Position numbers and translations under genes: made by a program. From Actinomycetota bacterium (lineage in GTDB: Bacteria; Actinomycetota; Thermoleophilia; RBG-16-64-13), in NCBI GenBank assembly GCA_012514635.1, contig JAAYZX010000082.1, forward strand, positions 1 through 54,976: a DNA stretch of 54,976 bases. Direction: 5' to 3'. Below the pieces are notes generated by a model. That model did no database searches, was not told where the DNA came from, and worked only from the letters and a program-made list of their open reading frames with translations. Position 1 is the first letter of the stretch. Each line of letters starts with the position of its first letter. Of this stretch, positions 44,995-53,937 are shown one piece after another.

Positions 44995-45854
44995 GGTCCC
45001 TCCTCATGCTTCCCAACGAAATCGAGTCCCAGATCCACTGGAGGCGCCCCGGTGGTCAGAGCGCTCGCCGAAATCAAGTCTACCCCGGTCCGCGCCACTG
45101 CACCCACGCTCTTCAAGTCAATACGACCGGAGGCCTCCAGTAACACCCGCCGCTCCAGCTCACGAGCAATACCCACACACCGCGTCATCTCTTCCACCGA
45201 CATATTGTCGAGCATGACGATATCCGCACCGGCAGCTATGGCCTCCCGCAGGCCGACCTCGTCTTGAACCTCCGCCTCCACCTTCATGCTGAATGGAGCC
45301 AAAGCCTTGGCCCGACGCACAGTGGCCCCAATCCCGCCACCGGCGGTTGCGTGATTGTCCTTGATCAGCACCATATCGAAAAGACCGAAGCGATGATTGC
45401 CGCATCCACCGTCACGTACCGCCTTCTTCTCCCATACACGGAGGCCCGGCGAGGTCTTCCTGGTATCGACTACCAAGGCCTCCGTACCCTGGACGGCCCG
45501 CGCGAAGCGCCGGGCCTGCGTAGCCACACCGCATAAATGGCGGAGGAAGTTCAACATGGTTCTCTCCGCCATCAACAGGCTGCGGGCCCGCCCCGAGATT
45601 TCGGCCAACACGCCTCCCGCCGTCAACTCCGCTCCTTCCGCCTCCAGCGACTCAAACTCAGCCTCCGCATCCACCCTGTTCATGACTGCTGCAGCCAACG
45701 CCAGCCCGGAGACCACCGCATCCTCTCGCGCCACGATCCACGCGCGCGCCTCGGCCTCGGCATCCACAGTCCACATTGAGGTGATATCACCGTAACCTGC
45801 AAGGTCCTCACGCAGGGCCAGCTCCACGAGCTCGGCCGTCACAGGATCAAGCAT
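44985..45854 (-). CDS. nadC: Quinolinate phosphoribosyltransferase (decarboxylating)
   Basis: Third de novo NAD step, quinolinate plus PRPP to nicotinate mononucleotide. DTRKTSPGLR, KKAVRDGGCGNHRFGLFDMVLIKDNH and the LEASGRI segment are the substrate and phosphate-binding signatures. The ATG at 45854 gives 289 residues, normal for the family; the frame is open 48 codons further but in sequence shared with nadB. It overlaps nadB by eight bases and follows nadA and nadB in the same operon. Confidence 0.96.
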   Translation of the reverse strand: MLDPVTAELVELALREDLAGYGDITSMWTVDAEAEARAWIVAREDAVVSGLALAAAVMNRVDAEAEFESLEAEGAELTAGGVLAEISGRARSLLMAERTMLNFLRHLCGVATQARRFARAVQGTEALVVDTRKTSPGLRVWEKKAVRDGGCGNHRFGLFDMVLIKDNHATAGGGIGATVRRAKALAPFSMKVEAEVQDEVGLREAIAAGADIVMLDNMSVEEMTRCVGIARELERRVLLEASGRIDLKSVGAVARTGVDLISASALTTGAPPVDLGLDFVGKHEEGPCC

Positions 45855-47550
45855 GGGCCACCCCCTCTCCCTCCAGCATGCCCTCCAATTCCAGTATCGG
45901 CGCTCCATCGGCCCCACCGACCAGCCTGATGTGACGCCGCCAATCATGATCATGTTCCGGGAAATCCGATCGCAGATGCACTCCTCTACTCTCCTCACGG
46001 ACCGCAGCCGACAGCACCATCAGCTCGGCCACCGTCAGCAGGTTCAGTAATTCCAGTTCCTCCGGGTGACGGCCGAGAGGACGGAGTTGAGATTTCATAT
46101 CCGCCACAACCCGACCCGCCCGCACCAGTCCGTCGGCTGAGCGGACTATGCCGCACAATCGGCTCATCATGATTCCGAGATGTTGCCGCATATGACGCAC
46201 CTCCTCCGGATCATTGCCTTCCCGCGACTCATGCGTCAGCTCCAGTTTAATCTTGCAGACCGAAGGATCGGAGTCCGTCAGGTATCGTTCCAGATCCCGC
46301 ACGACGCGCTCTCCAAACACCAACCCCTCCAGCAAGGAGTTGGAGGCCAGACGGTTGGCGCCGTGGACTCCCGTAGCCGTCACCTCGCCGCAGGCGTACA
46401 GACCGGGAATGGAAGTCCTACCCCACATATCAGTGGCCACACCACCAACGAAGTAGTGAGAAGCCGGCGATACGGGAATGAGATCCCGGCACAAATCATA
46501 ACCACGTCGCGCCAGCTCGCGATGAACGGTAGGGAAACGCTTTTGCAAATGGGCGCAATCCAGATGACGCGCATCCAACTGCACGAAATCCGTGCAATCC
46601 CGTACCATGATTTCGTGTGCTTTTCTGGTTACCACATCGCGCGGTGCCAGTTCCGCCTGCGGGTGCACTCCCACCATAAAACGCCGTCCGTCACGATCCA
46701 ACAGATAGGCACCTTCGCCCCGCAATGCCTCCGTCACCAGCAACGTTGGGTTCTCATGTCCGTGAAAAGCAGTGGGGTGAAACTGCATGAACTCCATGTC
46801 CCGCATAACCGCCCCGGCTCGATAAGCCATGGCTTGGCCGTCGCCGGTGGACACATCCGGATTGGTAGTGTTGGCGAACACATGCCCGGCGCCGCCCGCC
46901 GCCAGCACCACGGCGCGGGCGAAGCTTACGGTCAGCTCCCCCTCTTTTCCCAGGGAGAGCGCCCCCACGCATCGCCCGTTATTGATCAGCAAATCGATCA
47001 CGAACTCGTGCTCATGCAGTTCCACCCGGCTACCGGCTACTATGGCATCCACCAGAGCCCCGGCCACCACACTCCCGGTGGCATCGCCGCCTGCATGCAC
47101 GATACGTGGCACAGAGTGTGCTCCTTCCGTGCCCAAAATGAGCTGCCCACGACGCTTGTCAAAACGAATCCCAGCCCTATCAAGCTCGCGGACGCGTTCG
47201 GGACCCTCCTCCACCAGTATGCGCACCGCCGCTTCATCGCAAAGTCCGTCCCCAGCCGTCAGGGTGTCCCGTAAATGCAGAACGGGAGAATCGTACGGAG
47301 CCAAGGCGGCCGCGATACCGCCCTGCGCAAAGAAGGTGGCAGTGTCATCGAAACTACTCTTGGTAAGCAGGGCTACGTTCCACCTACGAGAGGCGCCTCC
47401 GGCTGCCGTCAGGCCGCCTATGCCGCCTCCGATCACCAGAACGTCGTAGCTGGAGTACCGGATCTTTCCGCCGCCTCCGGCCACCACATAGGGGATCGGT
47501 CGCTTCTTGTGGTTCAGAGTTGCACCCGATGAGGAGACGGACCTGTTCAC
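45847..47550 (-). CDS. nadB: L-aspartate oxidase
   Basis: FAD enzyme that oxidises aspartate to iminoaspartate for quinolinate synthesis. The FAD-binding VLVIGGGIGGLTAA lies at about 37-50, TFFAQGGIAAAL follows, and HPTAFHG, RGEGAYL and the ATGVHGANRLASNSLLEGLVFG flavin segment are all present. It has 567 residues from a GTG at 47550, with an atypical 30-residue leader. A GTG about 22 codons later would remove most of it. It lies 28 bases after the folK-nadA fusion. It needs an electron acceptor other than oxygen (fumarate, quinone) in an anaerobe; this is inference. Confidence 0.94.
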   Translation of the reverse strand: MNRSVSSSGATLNHKKRPIPYVVAGGGGKIRYSSYDVLVIGGGIGGLTAAGGASRRWNVALLTKSSFDDTATFFAQGGIAAALAPYDSPVLHLRDTLTAGDGLCDEAAVRILVEEGPERVRELDRAGIRFDKRRGQLILGTEGAHSVPRIVHAGGDATGSVVAGALVDAIVAGSRVELHEHEFVIDLLINNGRCVGALSLGKEGELTVSFARAVVLAAGGAGHVFANTTNPDVSTGDGQAMAYRAGAVMRDMEFMQFHPTAFHGHENPTLLVTEALRGEGAYLLDRDGRRFMVGVHPQAELAPRDVVTRKAHEIMVRDCTDFVQLDARHLDCAHLQKRFPTVHRELARRGYDLCRDLIPVSPASHYFVGGVATDMWGRTSIPGLYACGEVTATGVHGANRLASNSLLEGLVFGERVVRDLERYLTDSDPSVCKIKLELTHESREGNDPEEVRHMRQHLGIMMSRLCGIVRSADGLVRAGRVVADMKSQLRPLGRHPEELELLNLLTVAELMVLSAAVREESRGVHLRSDFPEHDHDWRRHIRLVGGADGAPILELEGMLEGEGVAHA

Positions 47551-47578
47551 ATATACCGGTCCTATGGCAGTTAGGCTA

Positions 47579-48997
47579 TCAGCGTCCGATGCTCACCATG
47601 CGCTCTACCGCTGCCAGTGCTTTGAGCCGGATCTCCTCCGGCACCGTCACCACCGGGCTCTCGCGGCGCAACGCCTGGAGGGCATTGGTCAACGTAGTGA
47701 GTTTCATATTGGGGCACACTGCGGACGACGTCAGCAGGTGGAAGTTCTTGTTAGGAACGTCCATCCGCAACCTGTGTATCATCCCCGCCTCAGTGCCAAT
47801 GATGAACTCAGCGGCAGGGTCATCGCGACAGAAGCGAATCATCCCGGACGTACTCTCCACGGCATCCGCCGCCATGCTTACCTCGGGCGTGCACTCGGGG
47901 TGTACCACAACTTTGGCTTCAGGGTAGCGCCTGCGGGCGACCTCAACGTCGGCCAGAAGGATCAACTCATGGGTGGGACAGAACCCCTCCCACAGGATCA
48001 TAGGGCGTCCTGTTTGTTTCTGCGTCCACGCCCCCAGATTCCGATCCGGTGTGAAAATGATCTCCTTATCCTCAGGTATCGAGGCCACCACCTGCACCGC
48101 ATTGGCGCTGGTGCAACATACGTCGGAGAGAGCCTTCACGGCCGCCGAGGTGTTGACGTAACTGACCACCCAAGCATGCGGGTGTGCGGCTTTGAGCTCG
48201 ACCAACCCCTCCACATCCACCATCTGTGCCATGGGGCAGCAGGCCCGCCCTTCCGGTAGCAACACAAGTTTCTGCGGAGCGAGTATGGCCGCCGTCTCCG
48301 CCATGAAGTCCACCCCACAGAAGAGGATGATCTCCGCATCCGATGCCGCGGCCTGCCGTGAGAGACCCAGCGAGTCTCCTACAAAGTCGGCCACGTCCTG
48401 TATCTCAGGCCTCTGATAATTATGTGCCAAAATAACCGCGTTACGAGCCCGTGCCAACTCCCGCAACTCTCGCTGCTGCTCCGCCACCTTTCTCACGGGA
48501 CTCATGTCAGCGCCCGGCTCCAAACACTCCACAGCCTGATCCATAACCTGTTTCATTGCCTCTTGCACCGTAATCCCACCGGGAAGACGTACCCAGGGGG
48601 CCAATTCTACGAGCGGTTCCAGTACGAACCGGCGCTCCCCAATCCGGGGATGTGGTACTTCAAGGTCCGGTTCATGTATCGCCTGCCCATCGTACCAAAG
48701 CAGATCGATATCGAGAGTGCGTGGTCCCCACCGTTCCGACCTGACGCGCCCCAAACGTGTCTCGATGGCCGACGTGGCCGTCAATAACGCCGCCGGCGCC
48801 AGATCTGTGGTTACTTCCGCCACCAGATTCAGGAACGCAGCCTGTGCGGTCGACCCCACAGGCTGCGTGCGATACAACGAGGACATTCTTACCAGAGTAG
48901 TAGAAGGAATCCGCGCGATCTCCGCGAGCGCAGCGAAGAGAAGGCTCCGGCTATCGCCCAGGTTAGAACCGAGACCAAGAAACCACCGGGAACTCAC
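47579..48997 (-). CDS. Fusion of FolK (HPPK) and NadA (quinolinate synthase)
   Basis: One uninterrupted 472-residue ORF carries two complete enzymes. Residues 1-155 are 6-hydroxymethyl-dihydropterin pyrophosphokinase: LGLGSNLGD, RTQPVGSTAQAAFLN, RWGPRTLDIDLLWYDG and PHPRIGERRFVLEPL. Residues about 165-472 are quinolinate synthase with its three [4Fe-4S] cysteines: C254 in CPMAQ, C340 in GFCPTHE and C428 in CPNMK, plus AHNYQRPEIQDVADFVGDS. The joint is a short helix. An in-frame ATG at codon 165 (48505) could also start a free NadA, but has only a weak GGAG upstream. The gene lies exactly where the folate and NAD gene groups meet, overlapping folB by four bases. Confidence 0.92.
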   Translation of the reverse strand: MSSRWFLGLGSNLGDSRSLLFAALAEIARIPSTTLVRMSSLYRTQPVGSTAQAAFLNLVAEVTTDLAPAALLTATSAIETRLGRVRSERWGPRTLDIDLLWYDGQAIHEPDLEVPHPRIGERRFVLEPLVELAPWVRLPGGITVQEAMKQVMDQAVECLEPGADMSPVRKVAEQQRELRELARARNAVILAHNYQRPEIQDVADFVGDSLGLSRQAAASDAEIILFCGVDFMAETAAILAPQKLVLLPEGRACCPMAQMVDVEGLVELKAAHPHAWVVSYVNTSAAVKALSDVCCTSANAVQVVASIPEDKEIIFTPDRNLGAWTQKQTGRPMILWEGFCPTHELILLADVEVARRRYPEAKVVVHPECTPEVSMAADAVESTSGMIRFCRDDPAAEFIIGTEAGMIHRLRMDVPNKNFHLLTSSAVCPNMKLTTLTNALQALRRESPVVTVPEEIRLKALAAVERMVSIGR

Positions 48998-49356
48998 GAC
49001 GATGTGCGCGCCAATTCAATGGTGGCGGCCGCGACCGCCACCACCGCCGCCAGCGGTGGCGCCGGCTTGGCCACCCGCACGCGCACCCGATCCACGGGAA
49101 ATGCAGCCAGGATGGCCTCGCCGACAGCCGCGGCCAAACGCTCCAGAAGTTGGAACTGATGGCGGACGACCGTATTCACGATCAGAGTAGAGACCGCCCC
49201 ATAGTCGACGGTGTCCTCCAAATCATCGGTATGCGCCGCCCGACAGTGCTCCAGGAATAGGCTCACGTCCACCACGTACCGACCACCCACAGCCCGCTCT
49301 TCCCTTGTTACACCGTGGTGCGCGAAGACTTCAAGCCCTTCGATCGTAATCTCCAT
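48994..49356 (-). CDS. folB: Dihydroneopterin aldolase
   Basis: Cleaves dihydroneopterin to 6-hydroxymethyl-dihydropterin, the substrate of FolK encoded by the next gene. EGLEVFAHHGVTREER at the start, DTVDYGAV, LLERLAAAV and the VRVAKPAPPL strand match the family. The ATG at 49356 gives 120 residues, the normal size. GAGGAG lies unusually close to it, and a TTG six codons upstream is an alternative. Confidence 0.94.
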   Translation of the reverse strand: MEITIEGLEVFAHHGVTREERAVGGRYVVDVSLFLEHCRAAHTDDLEDTVDYGAVSTLIVNTVVRHQFQLLERLAAAVGEAILAAFPVDRVRVRVAKPAPPLAAVVAVAAATIELARTSS

Positions 49357-49411
49357 CTCCTCACATCCCAAAATCGAGGATAAGGTGCGGGTGCGGTCCC
49401 GCGCCCCGCCG

Positions 49412-50638
49412 CTAAAGATTGAAAGTGGACTCGGGCGGAAAGAGGGCCCGCGTAAGCACCGCCGCCTGCACATTCTCCTTCACATCATGCACCCGCACGA
49501 CATCTACGGCCTGCATGGCCGCCAGCACGGTGGTGACCAAGGTGCCGGCCACCCGCTTCTTGGGCTCGGCCAATCCCAACAACCTGCCCAGGAATGCTTT
49601 GCGGGAGGCTCCCAGCACCACGGGACGCCCAAGGCAACGCAATCCTCGAAGCTGTCGCAGCAGCTGAAGATTGTGCTCTATAGTCTTGCCGAAACCGATA
49701 CCGGGATCCACCATTAGGTTGGCCTCAGGAATGCCCTGATCCACCGCCCAGCTCAACCGTTCGGCCAGAAACTCGTACACCTCCTCTACTACATTCTCGT
49801 ACACGGGCTCGTCCTGCATAGTAGCGGGCGTTTCTTTCATGTGTACCAAGATGACCGGGCAACCGGCATCACGCACCACAGCCGCCATCTCCGGGTCTCC
49901 CCGCATGGCGGTGATATCGTTCACCATGCCCGCTCCAGCCTCCAGTGCAGCCGCGGCCACCCGTGCCTTGCTCGTGTCCACCGAGATGGGAACTGAAAAA
50001 TCCGGACCGAGATTCCGAAGTACGGGAAGCAGTCTGGCCAGTTCTTGATCGGAATCAATCGCGGCCGACCAGGGACGCGTGGACTCCGCTCCTATATCGA
50101 TTATGCCCGCCCCCTCCTCAGCCATCTCCCAGGCGCGCTTGACTGCGGCGTCCGTTTCCAGGTAGTCGCCTCCATCCGAGAATGAGTCGGGAGTGACGTT
50201 GATCACTCCCATGACCACCGGACGCACAGATTCACCAAGGCATTCGTGGCAGACAACCTGAGATTGATCGTAATGAGTCAGAGCGGCCGCCATGGCTTCG
50301 CCCACAGGACGAAGTCCAAAAGGTTGGTCCTTGAGTTTGGGCAACAGTCGTTCAAACTGCGAAACCGTCCCCATCACCAGACATTCTGCTTCGCGTCCTC
50401 TACGTAGTTCGTAGACGTCGCGCGAAATAGCCACTTCACCGCCCCGCGACAGCATTTCCTGCTTGAGTATATTGGCCGCACGCACATCCAGGCCTTTGAG
50501 CCTCACCACCCGAAACAAAGCCTTCTTCTCCATGATGCTCACACCCGGCGCCGAGACGGCCATACCTTCCATAACCTCGCGCGCCGCGCTGAGATCCTGA
50601 ATAGAAACCACCTGCGGTAGTCCGGCGAGCGGAATCAT
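49412..50638 (-). CDS. folP: Dihydropteroate synthase with N-terminal extension
   Basis: Condenses the pterin diphosphate with p-aminobenzoate. The TIM-barrel core starts at about 138 (VVMGVINVTPDSFSDGG), with GAGIIDIGAESTRPW, SVDTSKARVA, VNDITAM and DPGIGFGKT as binding loops and a late VRVHDVKE. About 137 extra residues precede it, containing no motif I recognise. Long DHPS forms with such an extension occur in Clostridia-like bacteria. It lies 46 bases after folE. Confidence 0.94.
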   Translation of the reverse strand: MIPLAGLPQVVSIQDLSAAREVMEGMAVSAPGVSIMEKKALFRVVRLKGLDVRAANILKQEMLSRGGEVAISRDVYELRRGREAECLVMGTVSQFERLLPKLKDQPFGLRPVGEAMAAALTHYDQSQVVCHECLGESVRPVVMGVINVTPDSFSDGGDYLETDAAVKRAWEMAEEGAGIIDIGAESTRPWSAAIDSDQELARLLPVLRNLGPDFSVPISVDTSKARVAAAALEAGAGMVNDITAMRGDPEMAAVVRDAGCPVILVHMKETPATMQDEPVYENVVEEVYEFLAERLSWAVDQGIPEANLMVDPGIGFGKTIEHNLQLLRQLRGLRCLGRPVVLGASRKAFLGRLLGLAEPKKRVAGTLVTTVLAAMQAVDVVRVHDVKENVQAAVLTRALFPPESTFNL

Positions 50639-50684
50639 CGAATCACTTCCTCGTCAAAAAGGGGCTGAAAGATAAGAGCGTGGT

Positions 50685-51254
50685 TCACTTCCGTGGGGCG
50701 TCGATCAGTGCAAGCACCTCGGCGCGCGTGGCGGCGCTGCTGCGAAAGACCCCACGCACGGCCGACGTCACCGTCACCGCTCCCACCGCGCGCACCCCTC
50801 GCATAGACATGCAGAGGTGTTCGGCCTGGATCAATACCAAGACTCCTATCGGCTCCAAGCGCTCCATGAGCGTATCTGCGATGGTACTTGTGAGCCGTTC
50901 CTGCAACTGCAACCTGGCGGCCGCAGTCTGCACCAGCCTTGCTAGTTTGGAAAGGCCCACAATCTTGCCGCCCAGAGAGGGAATGTAGGCAACATGGGCC
51001 ATGCCGAAGAAAGGCGTAAGGTGGTGTTCGCAGAGCGAGTAAAACGGAATATCTTTGACCAGCACGAGTTCCTGGTGTGTGTCTGACGGGATGCTCTCGA
51101 TGATAGGGCCGAGATCCTGCTCTATGCCACTCAGGATCTCTTGGTACATTTCCGCCACACGACGGGGAGTCCCGACCAACCCTTCGCGTTCAGGATCCTC
51201 ACCAATACCTTCAAGCACCAACCGGATACCCTGTTGGATTCTTTCGAGATCCAT
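50685..51254 (-). CDS. folE: GTP cyclohydrolase I
   Basis: First folate step, GTP to dihydroneopterin triphosphate. The zinc-binding Cys and His lie in YSLCEHHLTPF, with the second Cys in EHLCMSMRGV. RLQLQERLT and VTSAVRGVF complete the family signature. It has 189 residues, the standard length. It heads the folE-folP-folB-folK order, 62 bases downstream of ftsH. Confidence 0.97.
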   Translation of the reverse strand: MDLERIQQGIRLVLEGIGEDPEREGLVGTPRRVAEMYQEILSGIEQDLGPIIESIPSDTHQELVLVKDIPFYSLCEHHLTPFFGMAHVAYIPSLGGKIVGLSKLARLVQTAAARLQLQERLTSTIADTLMERLEPIGVLVLIQAEHLCMSMRGVRAVGAVTVTSAVRGVFRSSAATRAEVLALIDAPRK

Positions 51255-51316
51255 CGCTTGATCCGCCTCCCGTGAGCGTCCGCAGATGTGCCCGCCTGCC
51301 TACCCGCTCCGCGTAG

Positions 51317-53278
51317 CTACTCCTGCCCGCCGGTCCCGCCGGCCGGAGACACGTTGGGGGCGGGCCCGCCAACCGGGCGCTCGCGCACATCGCGCTCGCG
51401 CGGCTGCCGCTGACGTTCACGGCGCGTAGCCTCCTCGGCTTTACGTGCCTTCTGCTCGTCTTTTGCTCGGAACACCTCGTCCGGATCTTCGCCGCGCAGC
51501 AGCGCCTCGAACTCGTCCTTATCAATAGACTCCCTCTCCACCAGCAGCTGCGAGAGCATGTCAAGCTCATCCCGATGCTCATGGAGGACACGACTGGCGG
51601 CGTTATAAGCCTCATCGATAACTCGACGGATTTCTGCATCTATAGCGCGGGCCGTCTCTTCTGAGTATTCCTGTCCCATCCCCAGTTCACGCCCAACAAA
51701 AGGTTGCGCTGGGTCATGGCCGAACGTCAGCGGGCCCAGATTCTCGCTCATGCCGTATTGGGTAACCATGCGCCGTGCCGTCTCGGTGGCCCGCTGCAGA
51801 TCGTTGGCTGCGCCCGTAGTGATGTCGTCGAAACGAACCTCTTCGGCTACACGGCCACCGAGCATGTGGGCCAGCTTATCCATGATCTCCTTGCGCGTCA
51901 CCATGAACTTGTCTTCTGTGGGAAGCGTGATGGTGTATCCCAACGCCTGCCCACGGCTGATTATGGACACCTTGTGAACCGGATCCGCGTTGGGCATATA
52001 GTGGGCCACTAAGGCGTGACCCGTCTCATGATAGGCCGTGATAAGCCGCTCTTCTTCACTCAGCACACGCGACTTCTTCTCGGGACCCGCAATCACACGC
52101 ATAACCGACTCTTCGAGCTCCTCGGAGCCCACAGCACGCTTGCTCTGCCGGGCGGCCAGTAGCGCCGCCTCGTTGATGACGTTGGCCAAGTCGGCCCCCG
52201 TGAAACCAGGCGTTTGGGCGGCCAGGGTGTCTAGGTCCACCGACGGTGCCAGCGGCTTACCTCGAGCATGAACCTGCAGAATGGCCTTGCGTCCCTCCCG
52301 ATCCGGGCGATCCACCATGATCTGTCGATCAAAACGTCCGGGCCGGAGCAGAGCAGGATCCAGGATATCCGGGCGGTTGGTGCCTGCCATGATGATGATG
52401 CTCTCGTTGGCTTCAAAACCATCCATCTCAACCAGCAGCTGGTTGAGGGTCTGCTCACGCTCATCGTGGCCGCCGCCCAACCCCGCGCCGCGATGGCGAC
52501 CTACGGCATCGATCTCATCGATGAAGATAATGCACGGTTGGTTCTGCTTGGCCTGATCGAATAAATCGCGCACCCGACTGGCGCCGACCCCTACAAACAT
52601 CTCGACGAAATCAGAGCCGGAAATACTGAAGAACGGAACACCGGCCTCACCGGCTACGGCACGAGCAAGCAGGGTCTTGCCCGTCCCCGGAGGACCAAAA
52701 AGCAGCACACCCTTGGGAATGCGGGCACCCAGCGACTGGAACTTCTTGGGATTCTCCAGGAAGTCCTTGATCTCTTTGAGCTCCTCAATGGCCTCATCCA
52801 CTCCTGCCACATCGGAGAAAGTCACTTTGGGCGAATCGATACTCAAACGCTTGGCGCGGGATTTGCCGAAGCTCATCACCTTGCTTCCACCGCCCTGCAT
52901 CTGATTCATGATGAACAGGAAGAACACCACCATGAGGATGATGGGGGCAAAGGTGCCCAGCAACGTCAACCATACCGACTGTTTCTGCACATCCGTTCGA
53001 AAATCGACGTTGTTCCCAATCAAGAAATCCTCCATGGCATACCCCTCGGTAAAACCCACGGAGAACACCTCGCCGGTTTCTTTTATCTTGCCTTCCACCA
53101 ACAGGTCTTTGGTCTTGATACGTACATCTTCAACCTTCTGCTGTTGCACCAGCTGCTGGAAGCCCATAAAGCTCAGGTCTTTGCGTGCCTGGTTCCCGTA
53201 CAGCAAATTCTGCACGAAGAAGGCGAGCAGTATGACGATCAATATGGGGAATGCCGCGCTCTTGAAAAACTTACGCAA
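51317..53278 (-). CDS. ftsH: ATP-dependent zinc metalloprotease FtsH
   Basis: Membrane AAA protease for quality control. Two membrane helices (about 8-25 and 107-127) flank an external domain. Then come Walker A GPPGTGKT, Walker [12 protein letters not shown], the arginine-finger region and the zinc site HETGH near 420. The C-terminal 40 residues are charged and Pro/Gly-rich. The start at 53278 is TTG (RKFFKSAAF follows), with AAGGGA seven bases upstream and a stop just before it in frame. Upstream, 134 bases separate it from hpt. Confidence 0.97.
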   Translation of the reverse strand: MRKFFKSAAFPILIVILLAFFVQNLLYGNQARKDLSFMGFQQLVQQQKVEDVRIKTKDLLVEGKIKETGEVFSVGFTEGYAMEDFLIGNNVDFRTDVQKQSVWLTLLGTFAPIILMVVFFLFIMNQMQGGGSKVMSFGKSRAKRLSIDSPKVTFSDVAGVDEAIEELKEIKDFLENPKKFQSLGARIPKGVLLFGPPGTGKTLLARAVAGEAGVPFFSISGSDFVEMFVGVGASRVRDLFDQAKQNQPCIIFIDEIDAVGRHRGAGLGGGHDEREQTLNQLLVEMDGFEANESIIIMAGTNRPDILDPALLRPGRFDRQIMVDRPDREGRKAILQVHARGKPLAPSVDLDTLAAQTPGFTGADLANVINEAALLAARQSKRAVGSEELEESVMRVIAGPEKKSRVLSEEERLITAYHETGHALVAHYMPNADPVHKVSIISRGQALGYTITLPTEDKFMVTRKEIMDKLAHMLGGRVAEEVRFDDITTGAANDLQRATETARRMVTQYGMSENLGPLTFGHDPAQPFVGRELGMGQEYSEETARAIDAEIRRVIDEAYNAASRVLHEHRDELDMLSQLLVERESIDKDEFEALLRGEDPDEVFRAKDEQKARKAEEATRRERQRQPRERDVRERPVGGPAPNVSPAGGTGGQE

Positions 53279-53412
53279 AGGGCCGTCCCTTCATACGTGA
53301 TACACACAATGAATGGTACCACAGCGACCATGCAGTCCCCCGCCCGTCAACCCGACTTGCGACGGACGCGGAAGCCAACGTGGCGCAAGGTGGAAAGAGA
53401 GATACGACGAAG

Positions 53413-53937
53413 TCAGGATACCCTGTCCTGCTCGTCCAGTTCCGCGATGTACGTGAGATTGCGCCCCTGCTCTCCATGATCCAGGCCGTACCCGACCACG
53501 AAGGCGTTGGGTATGCTGAAGCCGGTGTACCGACAAGGAAGCGGCGCTTTACGACGCTCCGGCTTGTCGAGCAGTGTACAGATCTCCAAACTGGCCGGGT
53601 TACGCGAGCTCAGGTTCTTGAGCAGATATTTGAGCGTCAGACCGGAGTCGATGATGTCCTCAACAATGAGCACGTGACGATCCTTGATGTCCATATCGAG
53701 GTCTTTGAGGATCCGCACGATCCCGGAACTGTCCGTGGAGGACCCATAGCTGGACACCGCCATGAAGTCCATCTCCAGATCGAAGGCAAGGCGGCGTACC
53801 AGATCCGCCATGAAGATGACGGCTCCTTTTAGCACGCAAACAACGACCGGGCACAGGTCTTTGTAATCTCGGGTAATTTCGACAGCCAGCTCGTCCAGAC
53901 GGGCCTGGAGTTGTTCCTCAGAGATTAGAACCTTCAT
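53413..53937 (-). CDS. hpt: Hypoxanthine phosphoribosyltransferase
   Basis: Purine salvage: converts hypoxanthine and guanine to nucleotides with PRPP. The PRPP loop is VLIVEDIIDSGLTL, with VCVLKGAVIFMADLVR earlier and a C-terminal AFVVGYGLDHGEQGRNL segment. It has 174 residues, typical. Its start shares one base with the tilS stop, and the tilS-hpt-ftsH order is conserved in Bacillota. Confidence 0.97.
   Translation of the reverse strand: MKVLISEEQLQARLDELAVEITRDYKDLCPVVVCVLKGAVIFMADLVRRLAFDLEMDFMAVSSYGSSTDSSGIVRILKDLDMDIKDRHVLIVEDIIDSGLTLKYLLKNLSSRNPASLEICTLLDKPERRKAPLPCRYTGFSIPNAFVVGYGLDHGEQGRNLTYIAELDEQDRVS

Noticed and set aside
53313-53350. TTGACG and TACCAT upstream of ftsH as a promoter
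   Set aside because: The spacing is about 26 bases, too long for a sigma-70 promoter.
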